Assembly: GCA_029884335.1 (NCBI GenBank)
Contig: JAOUIA010000021.1
Span: 1 to 55,795 of the forward strand
Direction: 5' to 3'
Length of the DNA: 55,795 nt
From: Betaproteobacteria bacterium
Lineage (GTDB): Bacteria; Pseudomonadota; Gammaproteobacteria; Burkholderiales; Casimicrobiaceae
The position numbers were made by a program, and so were the translations under genes. Shown one piece after another: positions 17,506 to 27,667 of this stretch. The notes under the pieces were generated by a model. That model searched no databases and was not told the origin of the DNA. It saw nothing but the letters and a program-made list of their open reading frames with translations. Each line of letters opens with the position of its first letter. Within the stretch, counting starts at the first letter, position 1.

Positions 17506-19197
17506 TCAGGGGGCCTTCCGGTAGAGCACGTGGCGCTCGCTGCGGTCGCCGCGGCGGCTGCCCTCCCACGCGATCGCGTAGCCAGGCAGCGCCGGCGTGC
17601 CGTCGGGCAGGCGCCCGTACTGCACGAGCAGCAGCGGGCAGCGCGCCGCGTCGGGCGCCGGCTCGGGCACGGTGACGACGCCGGCGAAATGATAGAACAG
17701 CGCGCGCTGCGCCAGCCCGACGTCGCGGCGCGCGATGCACTCCGTCGCCTGGCGCTGGTGGCCGATCGACCGGCCGATCGCCTGGTAGGTGCGCCGCGCG
17801 TCGACGTAGGGCAGCCAGATCGTCGACGACAGACCCCAGATCAGCGTCATCCCCGCCGCCCAGTTGAGCACGGCGCGGCGGTTGCTGCGCCGCGCCGGGC
17901 GCACGACGACGACCCACAGCACGGTGAGAAGCAGCGCGGGGACGATCGCGCGCAGGCGGAACGACGTCCCGTAGCCGGTCTCGCTGTCGCGCAGCAGGAT
18001 CGCCACGCGCGCCGACATGCCGTTGAAGTAGGCGTCGATCCAGAACGCCCACAGCGCGATGGCGACGATGCCGAACGTGAGGATGCCGAACCAGTCGAGC
18101 GCCGCGGAGGGGCCGCGCTTGAGCGTGTCGACCTCCAGCGCGGCGAGGAGCGCCAGCGGCGCGACCAGCGGCAGCAGCTGCATCAGGTGCGGCTCCGGCA
18201 TCGCGGCGAGCACGAGCAGGATCCACGCCGACCACGCCGCCGGCGCGATCACGCCGGGCTCGCGGAAGCCGCCGTTGAAGCCCCGCGCGCGGATCCACGC
18301 CGTCCACGCGATCAGCGGCACGGCCGGCCACGCGAACCACACGACGTTCTTCGCGAGCCACAGCGGATCGGGCGCGCCGCTGCCCGCGGCGAACGGCAAT
18401 AGCGCGCCGGCCGGCTCGGCGGCGAGCCACGCCTCGTAGAGCCCCGCGGAGCGCGCGTGCAGCGCGAACGGCCACGCGGCGGCGAGCGGCGCCGCGATGG
18501 CAATGGCGATCGCGATGGTGGCGGCGAACGAGCGCGAGCGCCACTGCGCGTGGAGGAGCGGAAGCGCGAACGCCGGCGGCAGCGTCCACAGGAGGCCGAG
18601 CCAGCCGCCGGAGAGGAAGCCCGCCGCGACCGCGACGCCCAGCGCGACGCCTGCCGCGAGCGGACGGCGCAGCGCGAGCGCCGCAGCGTAGACCGCGGCG
18701 ATCACCGCGACGGCGAGCCCGAGTTCGCCGGAGAGGTGGTGCGCGCGGTCGAACAGGCCGACCGAGCCGATCACGACCAGCACGGGCAGCCAGCGCAACG
18801 CGCGGCCGTTGAGTTCGCGGCTCGCGAATGCGGTGAACGCGAGCAGCAGCGCGAGCAACGCGCCGACCGCAAGTCGACCGGCGTCGGCAGCGTTGAGCGG
18901 CGGAGAGAACAGCGCGAGCGAGGAAGCCGCGAGCCACGGCACCAGCGGCGGCTCGCTGAGCGCGGTTTCCTGCGCCACGTGGGGGACGAGCCAGTCGCCC
19001 CTCTGCACCATCTCCCAGGCGACCGCGAAAGTGATCGCGTCCTCGGTCTTCCAGGGGTCGCGGCCGACGAGGCCGAGCACGACCCATGCGGTGCAGAGGA
19101 GCACGAGCCCGAGCTGTTTCGCCGCCCGCCGCGGCGCCGAAGGCGACACGGTGGCCGGGTCCACGGGCTCGGGGACGGCGGTTCGGGCGGGGCGCAT
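17506..19197 (-). CDS. ArnT/PMT-like membrane glycosyltransferase
   Basis: 563-aa polytopic membrane protein with about a dozen hydrophobic helices. The first periplasmic loop, DPWKTEDAITFAVAWEMVQRG then DWLVPHVAQETALSEPPLVPWL, matches the lipid-linked sugar-transferase pattern of the ArnT / dolichol-phosphomannose mannosyltransferase superfamily, with acidic catalytic candidates in KTED. A C-terminal soluble domain of ~100 residues follows the last helix. The donor is probably a polyprenyl-phosphate sugar; the acceptor is unknown. ATG 19197 is chosen over a TTG at 19218. The rpmE terminator lies just upstream. Confidence 0.87.
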   Translation of the reverse strand: MRPARTAVPEPVDPATVSPSAPRRAAKQLGLVLLCTAWVVLGLVGRDPWKTEDAITFAVAWEMVQRGDWLVPHVAQETALSEPPLVPWLAASSLALFSPPLNAADAGRLAVGALLALLLAFTAFASRELNGRALRWLPVLVVIGSVGLFDRAHHLSGELGLAVAVIAAVYAAALALRRPLAAGVALGVAVAAGFLSGGWLGLLWTLPPAFALPLLHAQWRSRSFAATIAIAIAIAAPLAAAWPFALHARSAGLYEAWLAAEPAGALLPFAAGSGAPDPLWLAKNVVWFAWPAVPLIAWTAWIRARGFNGGFREPGVIAPAAWSAWILLVLAAMPEPHLMQLLPLVAPLALLAALEVDTLKRGPSAALDWFGILTFGIVAIALWAFWIDAYFNGMSARVAILLRDSETGYGTSFRLRAIVPALLLTVLWVVVVRPARRSNRRAVLNWAAGMTLIWGLSSTIWLPYVDARRTYQAIGRSIGHQRQATECIARRDVGLAQRALFYHFAGVVTVPEPAPDAARCPLLLVQYGRLPDGTPALPGYAIAWEGSRRGDRSERHVLYRKAP

Positions 19198-19221
19198 GGT
19201 GGGCGACTCTACCCGCAAACG

Positions 19222-19246
19222 AAAAAGGCAGCCGAAGCTGCCTTTT
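19222..19246 (-). terminator. Intrinsic terminator of rpmE
   Basis: AAAAGGCAGC and GCTGCCTTTT form a perfect 10-bp stem around a CGAA (TTCG on the minus strand) loop. A run of T follows on the minus strand. It lies 24 nt after the rpmE stop and just upstream of the glycosyltransferase start, so it separates the two transcripts. Confidence 0.88.
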
Positions 19247-19269
19247 CTCGCGGCGGGCCAGGCGCGTCG

Positions 19270-19491
19270 TCAGGCGGACGCGCGCGCGCCCTTCGTGCCG
19301 TAGCGCTGGCGGAACTTGTCGATCCGGCCGGCGGTGTCCATGACCTTCTGCTTGCCCGTGTAGAACGGGTGGCAGCTCGAGCAGACTTCGACGTGCAGCG
19401 CCTTGCCGACCGTCGAGCGCGTCTTGAACGTGTTGCCGCAGCTGCACGTCACGTCGATCTCGGAGTACTTGGGGTGGATGGCTTCTTTCAT
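19270..19491 (-). CDS. rpmE: 50S ribosomal protein L31, zinc-binding type
   Basis: 73-aa ribosomal protein L31. The sequence [20 protein letters not shown], a [20 protein letters not shown] segment and the basic C-terminus are diagnostic. The Cys residues of CSCG and CSSC mark the zinc-containing form rather than the zinc-free paralogue. A GAGGA site precedes the ATG on the minus strand. An intrinsic terminator lies directly downstream. In many betaproteobacteria rpmE follows rho; here two unrelated genes separate them. Confidence 0.97.
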   Translation of the reverse strand: MKEAIHPKYSEIDVTCSCGNTFKTRSTVGKALHVEVCSSCHPFYTGKQKVMDTAGRIDKFRQRYGTKGARASA

Positions 19492-19680
19492 GGCGGTCCT
19501 CGCGGGGGGCGCTTCTCGACAGGGGGAGGCTAGCGCTCCCGGGTGCTCGCCCGCACTCGGCCTGATGGCCAGGGGCCGCACTTGCGCGGCGCCGGCAGGC
19601 GGCGGGAACCGCATATTATGGGGTCTCGGGGTCTTCGGGGCAAGGGCGCGCCGGCGTCCCGCCCGCTTTGCCCTCTCCAA

Positions 19681-20598
19681 TCAGCGACTTGCGTCTTGCT
19701 GCGGCACAGCGGAGGGGGCGCGCCGGCCGGCCGGGAGGACCAGCCCGGCGGCAGCCAGCATCATCGCCCCGCCGGCCGCCTCCATCGCGCCCAGCCGCTC
19801 GCCCAGCACGAACGCCCCGAGCGCTGTCGCCACCAGGGGCGCGACGAAGGCGTACATCCCGGACCGGGTGGGACCCCAGTCGCGCAACAGGCGCAGGTAG
19901 ATCGTCGCCCCCACGACGCCGCCGGCGACGGCCATCCAGAGGAGCCCGGCAAACGCCACGGGCGCGGCGAGGCTGGCCAGCGCGCCGGACGGGTCGCCTT
20001 CCAGCGCCGCGAGCGGCGCAAGCGCGATCCCGCCCACGAGCATCTGCGCGCCGCCGGCGGTCATCGGCGCCGCCTGCCTGAGCAGCGGCCGGCTGCCCAC
20101 GGACCCGAGGCAGTAGGCCAGCGTACCGGCGGCCACCGCGGCGATCCCGGCGGCATCCACGCTCGCGCCGCTGCGCCGGGCGAACAGCAGCGCGAGCCCG
20201 AGCGCCCCCAGCACGATGCCCGCGACCCGGCGGCGCGAGAACGTCTCCTCGCCCAGCGCAAGGCCGAACGCGAACAGCCCGAGCGGCATCAGCGCGTTGT
20301 TGACGATCGCCGCGAGCCCGGTGGAGATGTGCGCCGTGCCCCAGTAGAGCCCGGCGTAGGTGAGGGTGTTGGTGAGCAGGGCGGTGGCGACGACGCGGCC
20401 CGGCGCGGCCCGCAGCAGGGCGACCACCTCGCGGGGCCCGGCGATCGCCGCCATGATCGCGCCGGCGACGATCGACCGCGCGGCGGCGAACGCGAAGGGC
20501 GGGGCGCTCGCCAGCGCCAGCTTGAGCACGAGCCAGTTCGAGCCCCACAGCAGGCAGAGCAGCGCGAACAGCCACAGCGGGGCGGTGGCGTGGCGCAT
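19681..20598 (-). CDS. DMT-superfamily (EamA) transporter
   Basis: 305-aa membrane protein with ten predicted helices and two EamA repeats (about residues 5-135 and 145-285). Typical segments are LLCLLWGSNWLVLKLAL and the second-repeat region ending LVATALGAFVLGERLGAMEAAGGAMMLAAAGLVL. EamA proteins export or import metabolites; the substrate cannot be told from sequence. ATG 20598 (MRHATAPLW) is preferred over an upstream start that adds 14 hydrophilic residues. It starts back-to-back with the plus-strand secreted-protein gene. Confidence 0.92.
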   Translation of the reverse strand: MRHATAPLWLFALLCLLWGSNWLVLKLALASAPPFAFAAARSIVAGAIMAAIAGPREVVALLRAAPGRVVATALLTNTLTYAGLYWGTAHISTGLAAIVNNALMPLGLFAFGLALGEETFSRRRVAGIVLGALGLALLFARRSGASVDAAGIAAVAAGTLAYCLGSVGSRPLLRQAAPMTAGGAQMLVGGIALAPLAALEGDPSGALASLAAPVAFAGLLWMAVAGGVVGATIYLRLLRDWGPTRSGMYAFVAPLVATALGAFVLGERLGAMEAAGGAMMLAAAGLVLPAGRRAPSAVPQQDASR

Positions 20599-20684
20599 CA
20601 GGACCGCGTCACATTGACATGCGCCCGGCCCCGGCAGCAAGCTTCGCAGCGGTGTCGCGCCGCCACTTTTTGGGAGGGATGTCG

Positions 20685-21209
20685 ATGCATCTGCGCTGCG
20701 CGCTTGCGCTTGCCGCGCTGGCCACGGTCCTCTCCGCGCCGCTCGGGGCGCAGGGGCTCGTCACGACCACCTACGGGCCGTTCTCCATCACGACGGCCAC
20801 GGGCACGCAACTCTCCGGCCCGCTGTACACCGTGAACGTCACCACGACGGGCACGCTGCGGGTGCAGTACAACGCCTCGGCCGGCCATTGCTCGGACGTC
20901 CGGGCACGCATCCAGGTGGACGGCGTCGAGCGCGGCGTCACGGCGTTCCTCTCCCCCGGCCAGTCGAGCGGGTTCGTCGACGTCGGGCCGGTGCCCTCCG
21001 GCGCGCACACGGTCGCGCTGCAGGGCGAGGGCCGCGTCAGCGGGTGCAACACGGGAACGCTCGTCGGATGGGGCGGGACGATGGACGTGACCACGTCGGC
21101 CGCGGCCGCTGCCGCCAGCGAGCCGATCCCCGGGCCCGGGCTGCTCGCGACCTTCCTGGCCTTCGCGCTGGGCGCATACGCCTTCGGGCCCTGGCGTCGC
21201 CGGCGCTAG
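20685..21209 (+). CDS. Secreted protein with a C-terminal sorting-type tail
   Basis: 174-aa exported protein. The signal peptide is MHLRCALALAALATVLSAPLGAQG. ATG 20685 has GGGAGGG (20672-20678) six bases upstream; ATG 20679 touches that site. The middle is beta-rich, with two Cys that may pair (AGHCSDV and SGCNTG). The end, EPIPGPGLLATFLAFALG then AYAFGPWRRRR, has the three-part form of exosortase-type sorting signals: a Pro-containing motif, a hydrophobic stretch and an Arg cluster. I do not recognise the family. It converges on rho. Confidence 0.75.
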   Translation: MHLRCALALAALATVLSAPLGAQGLVTTTYGPFSITTATGTQLSGPLYTVNVTTTGTLRVQYNASAGHCSDVRARIQVDGVERGVTAFLSPGQSSGFVDVGPVPSGAHTVALQGEGRVSGCNTGTLVGWGGTMDVTTSAAAAAASEPIPGPGLLATFLAFALGAYAFGPWRRRR

Positions 21210-21247
21210 CCGGCAAGGGCGCGCGGACGGCGCGGGCGCGGCGGCCC

Positions 21248-22507
<1,260 letters not shown>

Positions 22508-22715
22508 AAGCTCGGGAAAAGGCAAGGGCGAAAGCCGGCGCAGGCGTCTTGCCCGCGGCGGGCGGCGACCGCCGACGCACGAAGCGAAGCGGCCGCAGGG
22601 AAACGAAACCGGGGTTTCGGGGCGCCGGAAGGACGAGGCGTCGGCGCCGCGCTGCTCTTCGAAGCGCGGCGCGGCCCCGTGGCGGGGCGCGCGGCGCGCC
22701 TACAGGCGGGGGACG

Positions 22716-23054
22716 TTAGCCGTGTTGGAGGTTGCTGTCAAGGAACTGCGCCAGCTGGGTCCGCGACAGCATCCCGATCTTCTGGGCCAGCGGCTTGCCG
22801 TCCTTGTAGAGGATCAGGGTCGGGATGCTGCGCACCCCATAGCGCCCCGCGGTCTCCGGGCTCGAGTCGACGTCGACCTTGGCCATGGTGACTCGGCCCT
22901 CGTAGGCCTTCGCCGCGTCGTCGAGGACCGGGGCGAACGCCTTGCACGGCCCGCACCACTCGGCCCAGAAGTCGACCAGCACCGGCTGCGACGACTTGAG
23001 GACGTCCTGCTCGAACGACGCTTCGGAGACGTGCTTGACCAGATCGCTGCTCAT
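22716..23054 (-). CDS. trxA: Thioredoxin
   Basis: 112-aa cytoplasmic thiol-disulfide reductase. The active site W33-C34-G-P-C37 and the cis-Pro segment VRSIPTLILYKDG are intact. The length is that of thioredoxin 1. It lies upstream of rho in the same direction, and the two may be partly co-transcribed. An ATCATA at 23190-23195 (TATGAT on the minus strand) could be a -10 element, but no good -35 accompanies it. Confidence 0.97.
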   Translation of the reverse strand: MSSDLVKHVSEASFEQDVLKSSQPVLVDFWAEWCGPCKAFAPVLDDAAKAYEGRVTMAKVDVDSSPETAGRYGVRSIPTLILYKDGKPLAQKIGMLSRTQLAQFLDSNLQHG

Positions 23055-23260
23055 CGTGTCCTGTCCTAGGTTGGGGGAGGGGCGACGCGGACGCCGCAGG
23101 GACGGTGCCCTGGTCGCTGCCGCGCCCCTGCCCGGGAGGGGCGGCGCCGTTGCCCCCGCTGGGGGCACGACCTGCTCGGGCGGCCTCAAATCATAACCTA
23201 GCCCAACCCCCGGGGGCACCGCAAGCGTCCGGCGCGCTGCGGCAAAAGCTGGGGGCACTC

Positions 23261-23269
23261 TGGTAAAAT
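23261..23269 (+). promoter_or_regulatory. Extended -10 promoter element of the ferredoxin gene
   Basis: TGGTAAAAT is a close match to an extended -10 (TGnTATAAT) in otherwise very GC-rich DNA, 55 nt before the fdxA ATG. No convincing -35 hexamer is seen at the usual distance, as expected for an extended -10 promoter. This is a sequence-based prediction only. Confidence 0.5.
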
Positions 23270-23323
23270 TCAATGCTTTGCCGCAGCGCGGAGGCCGCGC
23301 CGCAGCCCGCGACGAGCGACCCC

Positions 23324-23647
23324 ATGACCTACGTCGTCACCGAGTCCTGCATCCGCTGCAAGTACACCGACTGCGTGGACGTCTGCCCGGTCGACTGCTT
23401 CCGCGAAGGGCCGAATTTCCTGGTCATCGACCCCGACGAGTGCATCGACTGCACGCTGTGCGTCGCCGAGTGCCCGGTCGAGGCGATCTACGCCGAAGAC
23501 GACGTTCCCGAGGACCAGAAGCAGTTCACGCAGCTCAACGCCGAGCTCGCCAAGCTGTGGAAGCCGATCATCGAGCGCAAGCCGGCGCCCCCGGACGCCG
23601 ACCAGTGGCGCGGCGTGCCCGGCAAGCTCAAGTACCTGCAGAAGTAG
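23324..23647 (+). CDS. fdxA: Seven-iron ferredoxin
   Basis: 107-aa soluble ferredoxin with one [3Fe-4S] and one [4Fe-4S] cluster. Cluster cysteines are C9, C12, C17, C21 ([14 protein letters not shown]) and C40, C43, C46, C50 ([12 protein letters not shown]). The C-terminal ~45-residue extension ending [10 protein letters not shown] is typical of the FdxA family. It acts as an electron carrier; its partner is not evident here. The start ATG 23324 gives the canonical [10 protein letters not shown] opening. It is divergent from trxA. Confidence 0.96.
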   Translation: MTYVVTESCIRCKYTDCVDVCPVDCFREGPNFLVIDPDECIDCTLCVAECPVEAIYAEDDVPEDQKQFTQLNAELAKLWKPIIERKPAPPDADQWRGVPGKLKYLQK

Positions 23648-23766
23648 CGCCCGTTTGACCGGCGTCGATCGAGCCTTCTAGAATCGCGGGATTTCTCGCT
23701 GCGGAAGCGTTTTTCGGCTGCCGCGACGGCGGCCCGGCCGCGACACCCACCAATGCCTCCCACTCC

Positions 23767-24117
23767 ATGACGAAGACGACGATCGCAGTACTCGCCGCCG
23801 CAGCGCTCGCCGCGGGCAGCGCGCTCGCGCAGGCTCCGGCCGGCGACGCGGGCCGCGGCGCGCAGAAGGTGCAGATGTGCCAGGGCTGCCACGGCATCGA
23901 GGGATGGCGCACCGCGTTCCCCGAGGTCTACAAGGTGCCCCGCATCGCCGGCCAGCACCCGCAGTACTTCGTGAGCGCGCTCAAGGCCTACCGCAGCGGC
24001 GATCGCGCGCACCCGTCGATGAAAGGCATCGCCGCCACGCTTTCCGACCAGGACATGGCGGATCTCGCCGCCTACTACGCGCAACCGGGCGAGACGACGC
24101 GAAAGGCCTCCAAGTGA
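23767..24117 (+). CDS. Periplasmic c-type cytochrome (class I, c553-like)
   Basis: 116-aa monohaem cytochrome. A signal peptide ([23 protein letters not shown]) directs it to the periplasm. The haem-binding CXXCH is C38-Q-G-C41-H42, and a downstream Met in [14 protein letters not shown] is the likely sixth ligand. The final GTGA overlaps the start of a second cytochrome gene. Such paired small cytochromes carry electrons to terminal oxidases or reductases; the partner here is unknown. Confidence 0.93.
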   Translation: MTKTTIAVLAAAALAAGSALAQAPAGDAGRGAQKVQMCQGCHGIEGWRTAFPEVYKVPRIAGQHPQYFVSALKAYRSGDRAHPSMKGIAATLSDQDMADLAAYYAQPGETTRKASK

Positions 24118-24443
24118 CGAAGACGACGATCGCCGCCGCCGCGCTCTCCCTCGCGTTCGCCACGCTGCCCGCCGCCGCGGCGGACCTCGCCGCCGGCGCT
24201 GCCAAGGCCAAGGAAGTCTGCGCCGCCTGCCACGGCATGGACGGCAACGCGTCGCAGCCCGAGTACCCCAGGCTCGGCGGACAGCACGAGGACTACCTCG
24301 CCAAGGCGCTGCGCGACTACAAGTCAGGCGCGCGGAAGAACCCCGTCATGGCGGCATTCGCCAAGCCGCTCTCGAAGCAGGACATCGAGAACCTCGCCGC
24401 GCACTACGCGCGGCAGGCGCGGGTGGTGACGGCGAAGTACTGA
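24114..24443 (+). CDS. Periplasmic c-type cytochrome (class I), second of a pair
   Basis: 109-aa monohaem cytochrome with signal peptide ([23 protein letters not shown]). The CXXCH motif is C36-A-A-C39-H40. The segment [21 protein letters not shown] and the Met of [12 protein letters not shown] are typical of the c553/c4 half-domain. It starts at a GTG that overlaps the stop codon of the first cytochrome. The shared TKTTIA opening of both signal peptides suggests tandem duplication. Confidence 0.93.
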   Translation: MTKTTIAAAALSLAFATLPAAAADLAAGAAKAKEVCAACHGMDGNASQPEYPRLGGQHEDYLAKALRDYKSGARKNPVMAAFAKPLSKQDIENLAAHYARQARVVTAKY

Positions 24444-24517
24444 CGAAAGGCGGGGTGAGGGGCGACGGCTGCCGGAGCCCTCGCCTTCGTCCTGCACGGT
24501 CCGCCGCCAGGGCAGTC

Positions 24518-24985
24518 TCACCCCTCACCGCGCGGCTTTCCGCCCCCCGCGAAGCCGCCCTCCGGCATCGAGCGCAGCAGCGCGAGATAGAGCGCGGCGT
24601 CCGGCCCGCTGCCCGCGCGCTGCGCCTGCCACAGGACCTCCCCGAGGCACTCCAGAACGTCGTGGAGCGCGTCGTGCGCGTCGCCGCGCGCGGCGCACAG
24701 CCGCTCGTACTCGGCGCGGATGCCGGGCGGCTGGTCGATCGCGAGCTGCTCCGCGATCGCGAGGTGCAGCGACAGGTGCAGGAACGGGTTCGTCGCGCCG
24801 GCTTCGGGCGCGTAGTCGCGGTCGAGGTGACGCGCCGCGTCCTCGAGCAGCGCGTGGTACTCGGGATGCAGCGCGACGATCTCGACGACCTTGCGCTCCA
24901 GCGCGGTGAGCGGCTCGCCGGCGCGGCCCCTGGCCCACGCGTGCGCGAGGAAGCGGCGCGCCTCGTCGCGCGTCGGAGAGAACAT
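24518..24985 (-). CDS. DUF1841 family protein
   Basis: 155-aa soluble protein, mostly helical. It opens MFSPTRDEARRFLAHAWARG and contains HPEYHALLEDAARHLDRDYAPEAG, NPFLHLSLHLAIAEQLAIDQPPGI and HDALHDVLECLGEVLWQAQR, the conserved regions of DUF1841. His/Glu patterns suggest metal binding, but no activity is known. The ATGA overlap with nth fits the usual nth-DUF1841 pairing in betaproteobacteria. Confidence 0.9.
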   Translation of the reverse strand: MFSPTRDEARRFLAHAWARGRAGEPLTALERKVVEIVALHPEYHALLEDAARHLDRDYAPEAGATNPFLHLSLHLAIAEQLAIDQPPGIRAEYERLCAARGDAHDALHDVLECLGEVLWQAQRAGSGPDAALYLALLRSMPEGGFAGGGKPRGEG

Positions 24986-25764
24986 CAGCGGCCGCGCTTC
25001 GTCCCGGCGCGCGAGGTCTTCGCGAACGGCTGCGCGCCGCGCGGCGGCGCGGCGGAGCGCGGCTTGGCGCGCGCGGGCGGCGCGGCCTTGCGCGGCGCGG
25101 GTGCGCGCGGGCGGGGCGGGGCCTCGTCCGCGGCGGGCGTCTTGTCGGCGAATTCGCAGAGGTCGCGGATCGCGCACTCGGCGCACCTCGGCTTGCGCGC
25201 CACGCAAACGTACCGGCCGTGCAGGATCAGCCAGTGATGCGCGTCCTTCGCGTACTCGGGCGGCGTGGTCGCCACCAGGCCGCGCTCGACGTCGGCCACG
25301 TTCTTCCCCGGCGCGAGCCCGGTGCGGTTGGCCACGCGGAAGATGTGCGTGTCGACGGCGATCGTCGGCTCGCCGAATGCGGTGTTGAGGACCACGTTCG
25401 CGGTCTTGCGCCCGACGCCGGGCAGGCGCTCGAGCGCCTCGCGCGCGCGCGGGACCTCGCCGCCGTGCTCGCGCACGATCGCCTCGGCGAGCGCGGCGAC
25501 GTTCTTCGCCTTCGTGCGGAAGAGCCCGAGCGAAGCGAGATAGGGCTGCAGCCGCCCGGCGCCGAGCGCCGCGACGGCCTGTGGTGTCGGCGCGTCGCGG
25601 AACAGCACCGGCGTGACCTTGTTCACGCCCTTGTCGGTCGACTGCGCGGAGAGCACGACCGCGACCAGCAGCTGGAACGGCGTCGCGTACTCGAGCTCGG
25701 TCGCGGGGTGCGGCGTGCGCTCCGCCAGTCGCGCGAAGATCGCGCGGCGTGTGGCCGGCTTCAC
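24985..25764 (-). CDS. nth: Endonuclease III
   Basis: 259-aa DNA glycosylase/AP lyase that removes oxidised pyrimidines. The HhH-GPD fold shows LVAVVLSAQSTDKGVNKVTP, LPGVGRKTANVVLNTAFG with the catalytic Lys, and VDTHIFRVANR with the catalytic Asp. The [4Fe-4S] ligands follow C-x6-C-x2-C-x5-C in CVARKPRCAECAIRDLC. The protein is ~45 residues longer than usual because of a basic Pro/Ala/Lys-rich tail after the cluster. It starts at a GTG overlapping the TPR gene stop codon. Confidence 0.96.
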   Translation of the reverse strand: MKPATRRAIFARLAERTPHPATELEYATPFQLLVAVVLSAQSTDKGVNKVTPVLFRDAPTPQAVAALGAGRLQPYLASLGLFRTKAKNVAALAEAIVREHGGEVPRAREALERLPGVGRKTANVVLNTAFGEPTIAVDTHIFRVANRTGLAPGKNVADVERGLVATTPPEYAKDAHHWLILHGRYVCVARKPRCAECAIRDLCEFADKTPAADEAPPRPRAPAPRKAAPPARAKPRSAAPPRGAQPFAKTSRAGTKRGR

Positions 25765-26759
25765 TTCGCCTTCGCCGGCGGCTTGCCGGAGCCCAGCTCG
25801 GCGAGGCGCTTCAGCCGCGCGGGCTCGGTGGCCGCGAGCCAGGCGTCCTCGCGCAGCAGCGCGTACGCCTTCGCCGCCCAGGGCGCTGCCGCAGCGCGCT
25901 CGCCGCGCGCCACGGCGATCTCGGCCAGCTCCTCGTACACGTAGCCGTCCTCCTCGCCGCTCTTGCGACCCTCCTCGGCGAGACGGAGCTGCAGCCGCTC
26001 GGCGTCGTCGAGGCGGCGCAGCGCGCGATAGCCGCGCGCGACCGTCCAGCGCGCGACGTGCAGTCGCGACGTGTCGCCGGCAGCCTCCCGCGCGTGCAGC
26101 GCCTTCTCCCAGTACTCGAGCGCCTTGCCCTGCTCGCCGCGCTCGAACAGCGTCCAGCCGACGTTGTGGTACAGCGAGGCGAGCCAGCCGCGCGCGCGCG
26201 GATCGGCGGCGCCTTCGGCGACCTCCAGCGCGCGTTCGTTCCACACGAGGCGCTCCGCGGGAGGAGCGGCGATGCCCAGCATGTGCAGCGCGTCGATCTC
26301 GTAGAACGCGTCGCCGTCGCGCCCGGCGCGCTTCGCGACTTCGGCGGCCTGGCGGAACAGGGGCACCGCGCGAGCCGGCGTGCCGGACGAGTTGAACACG
26401 CGTCCCCGCTCGAGCAGGAAGCGGATGCGCACGCGCACGTCGACGCGCTCGAGCCCGGGCTCGACACGATCGAGCGTGGCGTGGGCGGCGTCGAAGCGCC
26501 GCTGCAGGCCCTGGGCGCGGGCGACCTGTGTCGCGATCTCCAGCGCCTCGCGCGAGTTCGCGGCGTACTGCCGCAGCGCGTCCTGGAAGCGCGCCTCGGA
26601 GACCTCGGGCTTGGCGAAGTCCCAGCGGCTGTCGAGCTTCGCCGAGAAGTCGGAGCTGCGTGCCACGGCGGCGGCGCCCATCAGCAGCGCTCCCGGCGCG
26701 AACGCTTGCGCGAAGCGACCGGCCACGGTCCGCTCATCGCGCGCCCGGGCGCGGCGCAT
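25761..26759 (-). CDS. Tetratricopeptide-repeat protein
   Basis: Up to 332 aa, largely alpha-helical. TPR-like pairs are visible in the middle ([60 protein letters not shown] and [29 protein letters not shown]). TPR proteins act as protein-binding scaffolds; no catalytic motif is seen. The start is uncertain: the most upstream ATG overlaps rsxB by 26 nt, and a later ATG at about 26681 is possible. It lies between rsxB and nth in one minus-strand operon. Confidence 0.8.
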   Translation of the reverse strand: MRRARARDERTVAGRFAQAFAPGALLMGAAAVARSSDFSAKLDSRWDFAKPEVSEARFQDALRQYAANSREALEIATQVARAQGLQRRFDAAHATLDRVEPGLERVDVRVRIRFLLERGRVFNSSGTPARAVPLFRQAAEVAKRAGRDGDAFYEIDALHMLGIAAPPAERLVWNERALEVAEGAADPRARGWLASLYHNVGWTLFERGEQGKALEYWEKALHAREAAGDTSRLHVARWTVARGYRALRRLDDAERLQLRLAEEGRKSGEEDGYVYEELAEIAVARGERAAAAPWAAKAYALLREDAWLAATEPARLKRLAELGSGKPPAKAK

Positions 26760-27345
26760 CGCCGCGGCGCTGCCGCGCGCGCTCGACCGCCGCGGCCACC
26801 CGCGCCGAACGTGCCGCGGCAGCGTCGTGCGCGGCGGGGACCGCGCGTTCGTCGAGGCGCTCGCCGCGCGCGAGGCGCACCGCCCTCGCGTCGTGGCGGC
26901 GGCGCGCGCCTAGGGCGTCCGCGCGCGTCCACGGCCGGGCGGAGGGCACCATCTCGATGCAGTCGACCGGGCATGGCGCCACGCACAGTTCGCAGCCCGA
27001 GCACAGCGCCGCCACGACGACGTGCATGCGCAGGCGCGCGCCGATGATGGCGTCGACGGGGCACGCGTCGATGCACAGCGTGCAGCCGATGCAGCGCGCC
27101 TCGTCGATGCGCGCGAGCGCCAGCGGGGCGTGAGCGCCGCACGCGGGATCGAGCGCGCGCGCCTCGCGTCCCGTCGCCCGGGCAAGCACGGCGATCGTCT
27201 CCGGGCCGCCCGGCGGGCAGCGGTTCACGTCCGCCGCGCCGGCGGCCATCGCCTCGGCGTACGGCCGGCAGCCGTCGTGGCCGCAGCGCGTGCACTGCGT
27301 CTGCGGCAACGCGGCGTCGAGGCGGTCGGCCAGGGTGGCTTCCAT
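26734..27345 (-). CDS. rsxB: RnfB/RsxB-type electron-transport ferredoxin
   Basis: 203-aa iron-sulfur protein. The N-terminal RnfB-type motif [16 protein letters not shown] with a later NRCPPGG binds one [4Fe-4S] cluster. Two ferredoxin motifs follow, [16 protein letters not shown] and [16 protein letters not shown]. The hydrophobic N-terminal helix of RnfB from complete Rnf complexes is absent, and no other rnf genes are present. This fits the stand-alone betaproteobacterial form found near nth. A role in supplying electrons to iron-sulfur or redox-sensing proteins is likely but not shown. Confidence 0.9.
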   Translation of the reverse strand: MEATLADRLDAALPQTQCTRCGHDGCRPYAEAMAAGAADVNRCPPGGPETIAVLARATGREARALDPACGAHAPLALARIDEARCIGCTLCIDACPVDAIIGARLRMHVVVAALCSGCELCVAPCPVDCIEMVPSARPWTRADALGARRRHDARAVRLARGERLDERAVPAAHDAAAARSARVAAAVERARQRRGDAPRPGAR

Positions 27346-27390
27346 CGCCCGGATTGTAGCGCCGCGAGTCAGCGTGCCGCTGCCAGCAGG

Positions 27391-27667
27391 TCGATGCAAG
27401 AGGCGTTCGCGAGCGCGGCGGATGCCGCGACGCCGATGCTGCGCCTCTCGCATCGAGTCGGGGATCGCGCGAGCGCCCTCGGGGCGGCCCGTCGGGCGTT
27501 CGCCGCCAACGGCACGAACCAACGCACGCCGCGCGCCCGTTTTCACTCCAAGTGCCGTTTTGCATCATGCCGCCGGCGCAGCGAGCCGCTCGTTCGTTGA
27601 AGCATTTCCCCGGGTCGCGGCTGGAAGCGAACTGGCCGGATTGGTCAACGAACGACCGACTCACTAC
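27391..27667 (-). repeat. Interspersed repeat, copy C (full length)
   Basis: Minus-strand copy of a repeat family shared with 31651-31826, 36697-36933 and 49448-49505. It keeps hairpin A (27469-27478 with 27494-27503, one G-T pair) and hairpin B (27391-27405 with 27442-27456, one mismatch). Like the copy at 36697 it also has a 5' segment beginning GTAGTGAGT and containing CAATCCGGCCAGTTCGC. It occupies most of the 438-nt gap between the divergent rsxB and acyltransferase genes. The other 116 nt (27668-27783) have no clear promoter; a frame open upstream of the acyltransferase start lacks a good start codon. Confidence 0.85.

Noticed and set aside
24454-24529. Inverted GGTGAGGGG / CCCCTCACC between the cytochrome and DUF1841 genes as a terminator
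   Set aside because: The loop is over 50 nt, there is no T-run, and one arm lies in the DUF1841 coding sequence. Support is too weak to call it.
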